Part shown: piece by piece, positions 7,658 through 17,082 of the stretch
Numbering within the stretch: position 1 is the first letter of the stretch
Layout: the number at the start of each line of letters is the position of its first letter
Program-made: the position numbers and the translations under genes
DNA from: Mycolicibacterium sp. P1-18
GTDB taxonomy: Bacteria; Actinomycetota; Actinomycetes; Mycobacteriales; Mycobacteriaceae
Assembly (NCBI RefSeq): GCF_008329535.1
Contig: NZ_NPKR01000005.1
Coordinates: 186,001-250,000 of the forward strand
DNA: 64,000 nucleotides
Direction of reading: 5' to 3'
Notes under the pieces: generated by a model
The model's database searches: none
What the model saw: the letters and a program-made list of their open reading frames with translations, nothing else
What the model was told of the DNA's origin: nothing

Positions 7658-8544
7658 TCCGACGGCCCCAGCAAGTCCGACAGTCCGAGACGGTCGTAGA
7701 AGTCGCGACGCACGCGGTCGCCAAGGTCGTTGACCCGTTCGGCGCCGTCGTCGGCCGGATCGACGTGAACACGAAAGGGACGCCGACCCTTTGGCGTGTC
7801 CACCACCGTGCGAATGGCACGGGCCACCTCGCGTGGGTCTGCCGAGGGCGGCGACAACTCGTTGAGCTTGTCGGTGACCTGGTCGACCAGTCCGGCGTAC
7901 CGCTCCTCGTAGGCCGCTGCGGTGACGGTGTCCGAGGGTTGCCCGGCGTTGGCGAAGTGGTTGGTGCCGGTGGTGAAGGACCCCGGCACGATGATCGAGG
8001 TGTCGACGCCGAACCGACTGAGTTCGGCGGCGTAGCTCACCGCGAGGGAATCCTCGGCGGCCTTGGCGGCGAAGTACGGGGCCAGATAAGGCGGTGTGCC
8101 GCCGCGGGTGCTCGTCGAACCCACCCACACCACGAGGCCGTCCCCACGCTCGCGCATGTGCGGCAGCACCGCCCGGTTCACGCGTTGGGTGGACAGCACG
8201 TTGACGTCGTAGACCTCCGCGAGGTCGTCCGGAGTGAAGGACTCGGCGGGTCCCAGCACCATGTGTCCGGCGTTGTGAACCACCACGTCGACGTGACCCA
8301 CGTCGGCCAGCACCGAACCGATGGCGTCGTCGACGGACGCCTGATCGCCGACGTCGAGGTCCACCCACCGCAGATCCACGGAATGCTCCCTCGCGAAGGC
8401 TTCCGCGTCGGCCGCGGCATGCGCGTTGGAGGTGTCGGGGTGGCGCATGCCGGCGAACACCGTGTGCCCGGCGAGGGCGAGTTCGCGTACCGTCATGGCC
8501 CCGAAACCGCTTGAGGCGCCGGTCACCACGACTGTCTTGCCCAT
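7654..8544 (-). CDS. Short-chain dehydrogenase/reductase (classical SDR)
   Basis: A 296-residue SDR using NAD(P). The cofactor motif TGASSGFG lies at residues 8-15, NAG at 91-93, and the catalytic Tyr and Lys in PYFAAK at about 157-161 with the Ser in VGSTSTRGG. The long C-terminal extension (NELSPPSADPREVARAIRTVVD) matches SDRs that reduce larger or hydrophobic ketones. The ATG at 8542-8544 overlaps the stop of the upstream SDR; its own stop overlaps the SnoaL remnant. The substrate is unknown. Confidence 0.88.
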   Translation of the reverse strand: MGKTVVVTGASSGFGAMTVRELALAGHTVFAGMRHPDTSNAHAAADAEAFAREHSVDLRWVDLDVGDQASVDDAIGSVLADVGHVDVVVHNAGHMVLGPAESFTPDDLAEVYDVNVLSTQRVNRAVLPHMRERGDGLVVWVGSTSTRGGTPPYLAPYFAAKAAEDSLAVSYAAELSRFGVDTSIIVPGSFTTGTNHFANAGQPSDTVTAAAYEERYAGLVDQVTDKLNELSPPSADPREVARAIRTVVDTPKGRRPFRVHVDPADDGAERVNDLGDRVRRDFYDRLGLSDLLGPSE

Positions 8545-9284
8545 CAGATCACCCCGCCGTTGACGTAGATGGTCTGCCCGTTGACCCAGCGCCCCTGGCC
8601 GGCCAGGAACGACACCACCTCGGCGACGTCGCGTGGCTCCCCGAGTCGTTCCAGTGGAGCCATGCCCGCCATGTGCTTGACCTGCTCGTCGCTCTTGCCG
8701 TCGAGGAACAACGGCGTGGCCGTCGGACCGGGTGCCACGGTGTTCACCGTGACGTTGCGCCCGCGCATCTCCTTGGCCAGGATCAGCGTCAACGCTTCGA
8801 CGCCGCCCTTGCTGGCGGCATACGCGGCGTAGGTCGGCAATGCCAGCTTGACCACCGAGGAGGAGAAGTTGATCAACGCGCCCCCCTCGCGCAGGTTCTC
8901 CGCCGCCCACTGCGACACGATGAACGTTCCGCGCAAGTTGGTGCGCAGGGTGCGGTCCAGGGTTTCCAGCGAGGTCTCCGCCAGGGGAGCCAGGATCATG
9001 ATGCCCGCGGTGTTCACGACGACGTCGACGCCGCCGTACTGCGACGTGACCTCGTCGAACATGGCCGTCACGGCCTGCTCGTCGGCCACGTCGGCCCGTA
9101 CCGCGACGGCCGACCCACCCGCCGACACGACCTCGGATACCACCTCCGCGGCGCGGTCCTCGCTGCCCGAGTAGTGCACGGCGACCGAAAAGCCGTCCGA
9201 GGCCAGTCGTTTGACGACGTCGCGGCCGATGCCGCCCGATCCGCCGGTGACCACTGCCACCCGCGCCTCGTGAGCATTAGCCAT
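8544..9284 (-). CDS. Short-chain dehydrogenase/reductase (3-oxoacyl-ACP reductase-like)
   Basis: A 246-residue SDR. The glycine motif VVTGGSGGIG lies at residues 11-20, NTAG at 91-94, SSS at 141-143, and the catalytic YAASK at 155-159. The C-terminus GRWVNGQTIYVNGGVI is the usual FabG-like ending. The ATG at 9282-9284 has a strong GGAGGTAG ribosome binding site. It heads a two-SDR operon. I would expect oxidation or reduction of a small ketone or alcohol, but nothing here identifies it. Confidence 0.88.
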   Translation of the reverse strand: MANAHEARVAVVTGGSGGIGRDVVKRLASDGFSVAVHYSGSEDRAAEVVSEVVSAGGSAVAVRADVADEQAVTAMFDEVTSQYGGVDVVVNTAGIMILAPLAETSLETLDRTLRTNLRGTFIVSQWAAENLREGGALINFSSSVVKLALPTYAAYAASKGGVEALTLILAKEMRGRNVTVNTVAPGPTATPLFLDGKSDEQVKHMAGMAPLERLGEPRDVAEVVSFLAGQGRWVNGQTIYVNGGVI

Positions 9285-9426
9285 TACTACCTCCAGGGTC
9301 CATTGACGTGAAACGAACGGGATCGATCCCCACGGCCGAAGTCTGCCGCAGTCGATCGCACCGCGGTGTCGCAAAGTTGCCGTGTACGAACGGCCGGTTG
9401 CCCTTCCGGCGACGCGGCGGCGTCGG

Positions 9427-10008
9427 TCAGTGTCGTTGCGGACGCACCGGCGGTGCCTGCCCGGACGACGGCGGTCCGGGATACCACTCCTCGGGTTCGG
9501 GCCAGACGAATCCCTCGGGGATGGAATAGGTTTCGAAGGTGGTGCCGGTGGCCTTGGCCGTGTCGAAGAAGGCGAACGCGTTCGCGTCCATGAACCGGCC
9601 CGACTGCACCAGCGGAAACCCGCGACGGTCGAACTCGTCCGCGCGCTGCTGCCAGGGTGTCTCGCCGCAGTCGAAGGCGACGTGCTGGATGCCCTCGCCG
9701 TGGTGGTCGAGGAACTCCTGGAAGATCGAGGGCCCGTACAGCGGTTGCATGATCTCCACGGCCAGCTCGCCGACGTCGGCGAAGCACACCTTGATCGCGT
9801 AGTCGGCCGCTTCCCCACGGTAGGTGCGCTCGGTGACCGTGGCGGAGTCGAAGGTGTACACCCGCCACGGTCCGATGCCCAGCCGCACCAGCCCCTCCAT
9901 CGTGCGTCGGTGATCGGCGGTGACGAAGCAGATCTCGATCAGCTTGCCGAGGAAGCCGTTGGACAACTCCGTCGCGCTGATGACGTCCGGTAGTGCGTCG
10001 TCGTTCAT
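9427..10008 (-). CDS. VOC-family protein (glyoxalase/epimerase fold)
   Basis: A 193-residue vicinal-oxygen-chelate protein. The first half (FLGKLIEICFVTADHRRTMEGL, then IGPWRVYTF) resembles methylmalonyl-CoA epimerase-like VOC proteins; the metal-binding pattern continues in EIMQPLYGPSIFQEFL and EGIQHVAFDC. The tail after residue 170 is Pro-rich. It overlaps the stop of the NCS1 permease gene by four bases (ATGA), so both are one transcript. It may act as an epimerase, dioxygenase or lyase on the imported compound. Confidence 0.8.
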   Translation of the reverse strand: MNDDALPDVISATELSNGFLGKLIEICFVTADHRRTMEGLVRLGIGPWRVYTFDSATVTERTYRGEAADYAIKVCFADVGELAVEIMQPLYGPSIFQEFLDHHGEGIQHVAFDCGETPWQQRADEFDRRGFPLVQSGRFMDANAFAFFDTAKATGTTFETYSIPEGFVWPEPEEWYPGPPSSGQAPPVRPQRH

Positions 10009-11435
10009 GCCCGAACCCTACGAGCCAGTGCGAAGTACAGCGCTCCGGCGACGACGCTCCCCGACAGCCAGGAGAAGTCACTGTTTCCGAGCGCCGTCGC
10101 GACGGGTCCCTGCATGGCGGGCACCACGCCGAACTGCCAGGACCAGCCGGCCACGATCCCCGCGGCGAGGCTGACCAGGCCGGCGACGTTGAACCGCCCG
10201 TACGGCGACGTCTCGGCAGGCAGATACAGCGAGGCGATGTCGAGCCGGCCGCGGCGGATTGCGAAGAAGTCGACCAGCATGATCGACGCCCACGGGCTGA
10301 TCCACACGAGGATGGACACCATCCAGTTGTCGAAGGCATGGGCGAAGCTGTCGGCGTCGACGAAGACGGCGAGCACCCCCGAGGCCACCAGGCCGTCGGT
10401 CAACGTCACCTTCCAGCGCGCGGCGCGGACGCCGATGGACAGCGCGGCCAGAGAGCACGAGTACAGGTTCAGGATGTTGGTGGCAATCGGGCCGTGAATC
10501 AGCAACAGCAGCAACGGGATTGCCATCACACCGAAGGTTCCGACCACCAGCGTCGACGGATCGCTGCCACTGCCGGCACTGGCCAGGCACGCTCCCAGAG
10601 CGGCCAGCCACACCGTCGGGACGTACATGCCCAGTGCCGAGGACCAGAAGACCGTCCGCGGCGACGCCGAGACCCGGACGAACCGGCTGTAGTCGGAGGC
10701 GTAGGGAATCCAGGTCAGCCCCCAGCCGATGCCGATGGCGGTCAGCAGCTGGGTGACGGCGGTCAGCTTCTCGCCGGGTGCCAGCTCGGCTCCGGCGAGT
10801 GACCAGTTGACGTCGGTGGTCACGATCGCCACGACGGTCATCACCGCCATCACCACCACGGTGGCCGGCACGGTGTACTTCTCGAAGCTTCGGATCGCGT
10901 AGAACCCGTACAGCGCCAACCCGAGCTGTACCGCCATGATGGTCGTCGCCACGACGACCTCCAGCCACACGCCGCCGGTGACGCCGACTTCGGCCAGCAT
11001 CGCCATCACCAGATCCAGCACCACCCAGGTGTTCACGCCGACCCAGCCCATGGTCAGCAGGAACTGCGCCACCCCGGGAACGATCGAGCCCCGTCGGCCG
11101 AACGGCGCACGACCGAGCACCATCTGGTTCACCGCCGTGCGGTGACCGATGACGTTGAAGACGCCGAACACGGCGCAGCCGACCAGGTTTCCGGCGACCA
11201 CGACGATCAGTGTCTCGACGAGGCTCAGTCCCAGGGTGATGCCGAGCGCACCGAGAACCCAGTTGATGGGCGCGATGTTGGCGCCCGACCAGATCCAGAA
11301 CAGCTCCCACGGGGAACAGTCCCGACTCCCGTCGGGGATGGGTTCGATGCCGTGCGCGTCGAAGGGTACGGCTGCGTCGTCGGCCGCGTGTCCGTCCCGC
11401 GGCGATACGGCGCTCTCTAGTGGGCTGGTCGACAT
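10005..11435 (-). CDS. NCS1-family nucleobase/cation symporter
   Basis: A 476-residue permease with about 12 membrane segments. It shows the NCS1 hallmarks: WIWSGANIAPINWVLG near residue 50, then NQMVLGRAPFGRRGSIVPG and TWIPYASDYSRF. Known members import cytosine, uracil, allantoin, hydantoin, thiamine or related N-heterocycles. The ATG at 11433-11435 follows GAGGAG; a longer frame is rejected. It is divergent from the PucR regulator, as is common for purine or pyrimidine catabolism genes, so the substrate is probably a nitrogen heterocycle. Confidence 0.88.
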   Translation of the reverse strand: MSTSPLESAVSPRDGHAADDAAVPFDAHGIEPIPDGSRDCSPWELFWIWSGANIAPINWVLGALGITLGLSLVETLIVVVAGNLVGCAVFGVFNVIGHRTAVNQMVLGRAPFGRRGSIVPGVAQFLLTMGWVGVNTWVVLDLVMAMLAEVGVTGGVWLEVVVATTIMAVQLGLALYGFYAIRSFEKYTVPATVVVMAVMTVVAIVTTDVNWSLAGAELAPGEKLTAVTQLLTAIGIGWGLTWIPYASDYSRFVRVSASPRTVFWSSALGMYVPTVWLAALGACLASAGSGSDPSTLVVGTFGVMAIPLLLLLIHGPIATNILNLYSCSLAALSIGVRAARWKVTLTDGLVASGVLAVFVDADSFAHAFDNWMVSILVWISPWASIMLVDFFAIRRGRLDIASLYLPAETSPYGRFNVAGLVSLAAGIVAGWSWQFGVVPAMQGPVATALGNSDFSWLSGSVVAGALYFALARRVRA

Positions 11436-11543
11436 GTGCACTCCTCGGTGGTGGGTGGTCTCGCCATCGAAACACCACCCGCAGCCCCGGCGGAGTGTAT
11501 AAACATCCAGCATGCGCCCTGCGAATTGGATCTTGGTACACCG

Positions 11544-13082
11544 ATGCTCACGGTGAGCTCACTGCTGGGGGACGCCGCGCTGGAACTCAGCCTGTTGACC
11601 CCCGGATCCCCCGGCGCCCTCGATCGCGAGGTGCTCTGGGTGCACAACACCGAACTGCCCGACCCCTCCCCGTACATCCGGCCCACCGAACTGGTGCTCA
11701 CCAACGGGTTGTGGCTCGACACCGTAGCTCCGGCCGAGTTCGTCGCCGCCCTCGCGCGCGCTCGCGCCACTGGCCTGATCTTCGGCCTCACCGCGCAAAC
11801 CCTTAGCGCACCAGAAACTCTCGTCGACGCGTGCCGACGAGCAGAGCTCCCGCTGGTGTCGGTCTCGATCACCGTGCCCTTCACCGCCATCACCGAGGCG
11901 GCGGCACGGATCCAGGGTGCAGCACGACAGAACGCGCTCACCGGTCTGGTCCGACGCGGCAACGCCCTGGCCACGTCCATCGCGCGCGGCGGTGGCGCCG
12001 AAGGAGTGCTCGAGGTGTTGCGCCACGACCACGATCTGCCGCTGCTGGTGGTCGACCGGCTCGGCCGCCGGTTGGCCGGCAACGCCGATCCGGACGCGGA
12101 TCGCGCCGCGGCCGAGGCCCTCTCGCGGCACCCACCACCGCTCGAGGTCGACCTGCCAGGTGCCGGGCGGGCGTCGGTCTACCTCGTCGAAGGTGCCATG
12201 GGCGACGTCGACGCCGGTCTGTTCTGCCTCAAACCGCTCGCGGACCTGACGGACACCGAGCGCGAGGCGATCGACCAGGCGGCCCGTTTCCTCAGCCTGG
12301 AGGTCACCAAACAGCAAGCGCTCCAAGCGATCGAGTCGCGGTTCTCCAGTGAGCTGCTGGAGATGATCCTCTCCGGAACCGCCCGGGTCGACGACGTCCA
12401 GGATCGGTTGCGCGCCTTCGGCATCGACCCGTCGGCGCCCTTGGCCGTGATCACCCTGGTCGTCGGTGACGGACCCGAGCGACCCGCGGGGTCGACCGAC
12501 GACGTCGAGAGCTTCTTCTCCGCCCGTGGCGTTCCGGCGGTGGTGGTCGCCGGCAGTCAGGACACGGTCGCGGTCTTTCCGTGGCGCACCACTTCCGAGG
12601 AGCTGGTGGCCCTGTGCCGCCGACTGGTCGACGCCTTGGCCGGGGAGCGCACCGTCATCGGAATCGGCGAGGTGGCACCGGATTCGACGGCCTTGCGGGA
12701 ACCGCTGATCGGCTCCCGCGAGGTCTGCCACGTGTTGAGACGACGCGCAAGCGGTTCCCGCGTGGGCACCTTCGCCGACGTCGGCACGCACCGCATGCTG
12801 CTGGGACTGCACGACCGATCGTTGTTACGGCGCTTCGCCGACGACATCCTCGGTCCGTTGCGCTCTCACGACCAACGGAATCACACCGAACTCGAGCGCA
12901 CCCTGCGCGTCTTCCTGGGCAACGACGGGCAGTGGTCCACCACCGCGACGGAACTCTTCGTCCACGTGAACACGCTGCGCAACCGGGTGACCCGGATCCG
13001 GGAGCTGACCGGGCGCGACGTCAACCGACTCGAGGACCGCGTCGACCTCTTCCTGGCCCTGGAGGCAGATGCGTTGAGCTGA
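11544..13082 (+). CDS. PucR-family transcriptional regulator
   Basis: About 512 residues. The N-terminal PucR domain begins MLTVSSLLGDAALELSLL and includes WVHNTELPDPSPYIRPTELVLTNG; the C-terminal PucR helix-turn-helix ends with TELERTLRVFLGNDGQWSTT and LFVHVNTLRNRVTRIRELTG. This family controls purine and other nitrogen-compound catabolism. The start at 11544 leaves 108 bases to the divergent permease, with a TATAAA element near 11494. It probably regulates the permease/VOC operon and perhaps the downstream hydrolase genes. Confidence 0.9.
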   Translation: MLTVSSLLGDAALELSLLTPGSPGALDREVLWVHNTELPDPSPYIRPTELVLTNGLWLDTVAPAEFVAALARARATGLIFGLTAQTLSAPETLVDACRRAELPLVSVSITVPFTAITEAAARIQGAARQNALTGLVRRGNALATSIARGGGAEGVLEVLRHDHDLPLLVVDRLGRRLAGNADPDADRAAAEALSRHPPPLEVDLPGAGRASVYLVEGAMGDVDAGLFCLKPLADLTDTEREAIDQAARFLSLEVTKQQALQAIESRFSSELLEMILSGTARVDDVQDRLRAFGIDPSAPLAVITLVVGDGPERPAGSTDDVESFFSARGVPAVVVAGSQDTVAVFPWRTTSEELVALCRRLVDALAGERTVIGIGEVAPDSTALREPLIGSREVCHVLRRRASGSRVGTFADVGTHRMLLGLHDRSLLRRFADDILGPLRSHDQRNHTELERTLRVFLGNDGQWSTTATELFVHVNTLRNRVTRIRELTGRDVNRLEDRVDLFLALEADALS

Positions 13083-13085
13083 CGA

Positions 13086-13952
13086 TCATCCCGGATACAC
13101 GTCGGTCGGGACGTCGGGAGGCGTCAGCGTCCGCGGCTGGATCGCGTCGTCCGCGTTGACCGCCTCGGCAACGTCGCGACACCTCGCGAAGTGCACGTCG
13201 CCCAGGGCCTGCGCATGCTCGATCACGCCACGAAGCGCCATGATCCTGCCGGGGCGGCCCGAAAGGAACGGGTGCACGCAGAGATTGAACAGGCACCGAT
13301 AGTGACGCATGCCGTCCAGCTCCGCCCGCCACGTCTCGGCGACCTTCACCGGCGACTCGATGACCGAGCCGATGTGCGGGTCGGGCAGATAGGCGTACTG
13401 CTCCCAGTCGTCGAGTGACCAGTGCACGGGCAACTCCACGATCGGTGCCGAGTCGGTGGCGATGCGGTAGGGCCGGTCGTCGCCCATCAGCGAGGAGTCG
13501 TAGGACAGACCGTGCTCGGCGACGAGGCTCGGCGTCTGCCAACTGGCCCCCCACAGCGCTGCCCGGTGACCCCGGATCTCGACGCCTTGCCGGTCGAACA
13601 CCGCCAGCGCCCGTTCGAAGTCGGCGCGCTCCTCACCGGCGGTCATGGTCACCGGTGAACGGTGACTGTAGGAGTGGTGCGCCACTTCGTGTCCCCGCTC
13701 GACGATCGACGCGGCGAGCCCGACCCGGTGCTCGGCGACCCAGCCGGGAATGAAGAACGTTGCGGGGACTCGAAGGTCGTCGAGCATGTCGAGGATCCGC
13801 GGCACGCCCACGTCGGGACCGTAGGACTGGTGGGACATCGTCGAGGTGTGGTCGGCGAAGCGACGCCCCTGCGCGAGGATGGGCGTCTCGGCGTCGACGT
13901 CGAACGTCAGCGTCGCCACCGCGGCCGCGCCGCCATGCCAGGGCGTGGTCAC
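13086..13952 (-). CDS. Polysaccharide-deacetylase-fold amidohydrolase (cyclic imidase or allantoinase-like)
   Basis: About 288 residues. The NodB-type motifs are present: TFDVDAETP near residue 16 (TFDDG-like), and HHSYSHRS near 90 with the metal-binding His pair. The set YGPDVGVPRILDMLDDL and FFIPGWVAEH is typical of the PuuE/imidase branch rather than of cell-wall deacetylases, and there is no signal peptide. Known relatives include PuuE allantoinase and bacterial cyclic imide hydrolases. The GTG start overlaps the stop of the old yellow enzyme gene (GTGA). With the permease, PucR and amidase nearby, a role in ring opening is likely. Confidence 0.75.
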   Translation of the reverse strand: MTTPWHGGAAAVATLTFDVDAETPILAQGRRFADHTSTMSHQSYGPDVGVPRILDMLDDLRVPATFFIPGWVAEHRVGLAASIVERGHEVAHHSYSHRSPVTMTAGEERADFERALAVFDRQGVEIRGHRAALWGASWQTPSLVAEHGLSYDSSLMGDDRPYRIATDSAPIVELPVHWSLDDWEQYAYLPDPHIGSVIESPVKVAETWRAELDGMRHYRCLFNLCVHPFLSGRPGRIMALRGVIEHAQALGDVHFARCRDVAEAVNADDAIQPRTLTPPDVPTDVYPG

Positions 13953-15073
13953 CGCCGCGCGCCCGGCATGGTCTGCCACGCACGGGTGTTGGCGATGGTT
14001 GCCATCGGCGAGAGCATGGCGTGGTCGAAACGGTGGAGTTCGGCCCCGTCCGCCATGCGCTGCGGAAGGTCGGGGTTGGCCAGGGCGCCTCGCCCGATCG
14101 ACAACAGATCGGCATGCCCACCGTCGAGGACGTCGGCCGCCTGGCGCAAGTCGTGCATGCCGCCGTTGGCCATCACCGGCAACCCGCTGACCTCGCGGGC
14201 CAGCGCGGTGATCGTGCGCCCACCGGGAAGCCGGGCCGTGTCGATGAAGTTGCGTCCCTCACTGGCGATGTGGAGGTAGTCGACGCCGGTGCCGGCCAGC
14301 GTGGCGAAGACGACTTCCGCGTCGTCCGCCCCGCCCGGCCACCGGTACGTGAAGTCGTTGACCTTGGTTTGCGACAGGCGCACGCCCACCACGAAGTCCG
14401 GACGTACCCGCTTCCTCACCTCGGTGAGAACCTCTGCGGTGACTCGGATCCGGTTGGCGACGTTGCCGCCGTACCCGTCGTCGCGAACGTTGGTGTACTC
14501 GGTCAGGAACTGGTCGAGCAGGTAGCCGTTGGCCGCGTGCACCTCCACTCCGTCGAAACCTGCCGCCTGGGCCCGGGCCGCGGCGTCGCCGAACTGCTCG
14601 ACCACGGTCGCCACGTCCGCGGGGGTCATGGCCCGCGGCGTCGGCCACGCGCCGGCACCGCCGTACTCCTCGAGCATGGCGCCGCGCGGGGTCACTTCCG
14701 ACGGCGCGATCGTGGAGGCACCGTGCGAATTGCCCTGCGACAGTGCGCCAGCGTGCATCAGCTGGGCGAAGACGGGGACGCCGTGGGCGTGCACCGCGTC
14801 GGTCACCGACCGCCACGCCGCGACGTGGGCATCGGTGGCGAGCCCGGGTTGGTTGAGGTAGCCCTGACTGTGCGTGGTGTCGGTGTAGGTCCCCTCGGTC
14901 AGCACCAGCCCAAAGCCACCTCGGGCGAACGCCTCGTAGTAGTGGGCCATTTCGGCCGTCGCCGAGCCGTCGGGCGTGGCCGACACCCGCGTCATGGGCG
15001 CAACCGCAAGCTTGTTGGCCAGCTCGAGGGATCCCAACCGGTGTGGGGTCAGCGCTGGGTGTTGGGTAGTCAT
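13949..15073 (-). CDS. Old yellow enzyme family NADH:flavin oxidoreductase
   Basis: A 374-residue FMN-dependent TIM-barrel enzyme. The N-terminus LGSLELANKLAVAPMTRVSA, the QLMHAGALSQ strand and the substrate-binding pair in VEVHAANGYLLDQFLTEY (His and Asn) are clear; DDGYGG and ANRIRV complete the family pattern. Such enzymes reduce activated C=C bonds, including those of maleimides. The ATG at 15071-15073 follows AGGAGGTTT and overlaps the DUF1989 stop. It is the middle gene of a three-gene coupled operon with the DUF1989 protein and the deacetylase-fold hydrolase. Confidence 0.88.
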   Translation of the reverse strand: MTTQHPALTPHRLGSLELANKLAVAPMTRVSATPDGSATAEMAHYYEAFARGGFGLVLTEGTYTDTTHSQGYLNQPGLATDAHVAAWRSVTDAVHAHGVPVFAQLMHAGALSQGNSHGASTIAPSEVTPRGAMLEEYGGAGAWPTPRAMTPADVATVVEQFGDAAARAQAAGFDGVEVHAANGYLLDQFLTEYTNVRDDGYGGNVANRIRVTAEVLTEVRKRVRPDFVVGVRLSQTKVNDFTYRWPGGADDAEVVFATLAGTGVDYLHIASEGRNFIDTARLPGGRTITALAREVSGLPVMANGGMHDLRQAADVLDGGHADLLSIGRGALANPDLPQRMADGAELHRFDHAMLSPMATIANTRAWQTMPGARR

Positions 15074-15693
15074 GATGAAACCTCCTGATGGGTAACGACT
15101 TCGATGGCCAGCGGCGTCGGCCGCTCGCCGTTGATGGAATTGAGGTCCATGGGACACGCCGACACCACCACCGTGCAGTCCATGACGGCCTCGACGGTGA
15201 CCGCGTCGCCCGGGCGACTCGTCGCCCGCAACCAACTCAGGTGACCGTCGCCGTCCACGGGAATGTTCATGAACAGGTTCACCGGCTGCGGCACCACGTC
15301 GGTGACGAGGTCGAGCTCGGTCAACGCGACCCGCAAATTGACTGCGCACGAGCGGTGTTCGGAGACGCCAAGTCCGCGGTAGCGCTCGGGGTCGCAGGCG
15401 GCGATGAGCATGTCGTGCACGCCCGGTGACGTGTCGGACACCAGGGTCAGGATGGGCCTGCGCCGCGTGGTGACGAACTGTTGACCGATCCCGGGAAACA
15501 AGCGGCCGGTGGACGTGCGGGTGTGACTTGCGGAGAGGTGCTCGTGGACGTCGGCCGCCGCGAAGGCGAAGAGGTCACCCACCTGACCGCCGTCGACGTC
15601 GACCACGCGAACACGGTCGCCGCGGCGGAGGCGGATCGCGCGACCCGTGCCGGCCGGTATGTCGAGGGTGGTCGTGTCGTTGGTCAACTCCAT
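15070..15693 (-). CDS. DUF1989 family protein (urea carboxylase-associated type)
   Basis: About 207 residues. It shows the DUF1989 pattern: IPAGTGRAIRLRRGDRVRVVDVDG near the N-terminus, GDLFAF, HTRTSTGRLFPGIG, HRSCAVNLRVAL and PVNLFMNIPVDGDG. Relatives are the urea-carboxylase-associated proteins, some of which have been shown to be carboxyguanidine deiminases. The activity here is unknown, but hydrolysis of a C-N bond would suit the operon. ATG at 15693 is chosen over TTG at 15705. The 114-base gap to the amidase start forms a divergent promoter. Confidence 0.8.
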   Translation of the reverse strand: MELTNDTTTLDIPAGTGRAIRLRRGDRVRVVDVDGGQVGDLFAFAAADVHEHLSASHTRTSTGRLFPGIGQQFVTTRRRPILTLVSDTSPGVHDMLIAACDPERYRGLGVSEHRSCAVNLRVALTELDLVTDVVPQPVNLFMNIPVDGDGHLSWLRATSRPGDAVTVEAVMDCTVVVSACPMDLNSINGERPTPLAIEVVTHQEVSS

Positions 15694-15807
15694 GTCCGCA
15701 GTCAACCGGTGAGCGCGGCCGGTCCGTCATGGCCGTTTGCACACCACTTGCTGGCGGTCGGTGGAGGTTCGTCCAGGCGTGGCCACCCGGCGGGCACCTA
15801 AGCTGCA

Positions 15808-17082
15808 GTGATGACCAGCGCGCGCGATACCTGCGAGCGCAGTCTCGCCCGCGCCTACTCACCGACCGCCCACTCGGCGATGATCACCGTCACCGCGGAC
15901 CTGGCGCGCCGGCAGGCCGCGGACAGCGACGCACGTCGCGAGCGCGGATCTCTCCGCAGTCCGCTCGACGGCGTTCCCGTGGCGTTCAAGGATCTCTTCG
16001 ACGTCTGCGGCACCGTCACGACCTGCGGCTCGGCCCTGTTCCGCGATCGCCCCGCGGCGCGCACGGACAGCGCACTGGTGCGGCGGCTGGGCGAGCTCGG
16101 CATGGTGACCGTCGGCAAGACCAACCTCAGCGAGTTCGCGTTCTCCGGGCTGGGCGTCAACCAGGTGTTCGGCACCCCGGTCAACCCGCTGGATCCGGCG
16201 AGAGTGCCCGGCGGGTCTTCGTCGGGTGCCGCGGTCGCCGTCGCCGTCGGTGTGACACCGCTGGCCGTCGGGACCGACACCTCCGGCTCGATCCGCATCC
16301 CGGCGGCGTTCACCGGCTGCGTCGGATACCGGGCCAGCCATCACCGCTACGGCCCCAACGACTTCGATGCACTCTCCCCCACCTTGGACAGCGTGGGTTT
16401 CGTCGCCCGCTCGGTGGCCGACGTCCGGCTCGTCGACCACCTCCTCGTCGGCGAACCGGAGCGCACGCCCGTGCTGCGGGCGGTCATCCCCACGGGTGAA
16501 TGGGTCGACGAGGCCAGCCCCGGCGTGCGGTCGTCGTTCTCCGCCGCCGTGGACGCCCTGCGCCGCAACGGCGTCGACGTCACCTCTCGTGAACTGCGGT
16601 CGTTGACCGAGGCACAGCACCTCCTCGACACCCACGGCACGATCGTCGGCGCGGAGGCGTGGGCGGCGTACGGGCATCTGCTCGCCGAAGCGGGCGGCAT
16701 GGAGCCCGCGACTCGACGCCGACTGCTTCACAATGCGGACGCCGTGGAGGCAGTCAAGCCGCTACGCGAAGCGATGCCGTTGCTGCGGAGCATGTTTCGC
16801 GCCGAGCTAGCCGGGGCGGTGCTGCTGTGCCCGACGGTGCGCCACGAACCGCCACGGATCGCCGACCTGCTCGCCAGCGACGCGGCGTACGACGCCGCCA
16901 ACGCGAGCACGCTTCGGACCACGATGGCGCTGAGCTACCTGGGTGCGTGCGGTGTGACGCTGCCGGTGCCCGGCGTGGACGGTGGCCTGCCCAGTGGGCT
17001 GCTGCTGTCGGCGCCCGACGGCGACGACGGGACCGTGCTGGCAACGGCCGCGGTGTTCGGTGCGCATACGAGCGCAGGCTGA
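15808..17082 (+). CDS. Amidase signature family amidase
   Basis: A 424-residue hydrolase with the Ser-cisSer-Lys triad: Lys in VAFKDLFD (about 61), the signature GGSSSGAAVAVAVG around residue 135, and the nucleophile Ser in GTDTSGSIRIP about 25 residues later. The length is normal. The start is GTG 15808 or the adjacent ATG 15811. It is divergent from the DUF1989 operon. Given the neighbours it could be a half-amidase acting on the ring-opened product; it could also process amides from the nitrile hydratase 11 kb away. Both are inference. Confidence 0.88.
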   Translation: MMTSARDTCERSLARAYSPTAHSAMITVTADLARRQAADSDARRERGSLRSPLDGVPVAFKDLFDVCGTVTTCGSALFRDRPAARTDSALVRRLGELGMVTVGKTNLSEFAFSGLGVNQVFGTPVNPLDPARVPGGSSSGAAVAVAVGVTPLAVGTDTSGSIRIPAAFTGCVGYRASHHRYGPNDFDALSPTLDSVGFVARSVADVRLVDHLLVGEPERTPVLRAVIPTGEWVDEASPGVRSSFSAAVDALRRNGVDVTSRELRSLTEAQHLLDTHGTIVGAEAWAAYGHLLAEAGGMEPATRRRLLHNADAVEAVKPLREAMPLLRSMFRAELAGAVLLCPTVRHEPPRIADLLASDAAYDAANASTLRTTMALSYLGACGVTLPVPGVDGGLPSGLLLSAPDGDDGTVLATAAVFGAHTSAG

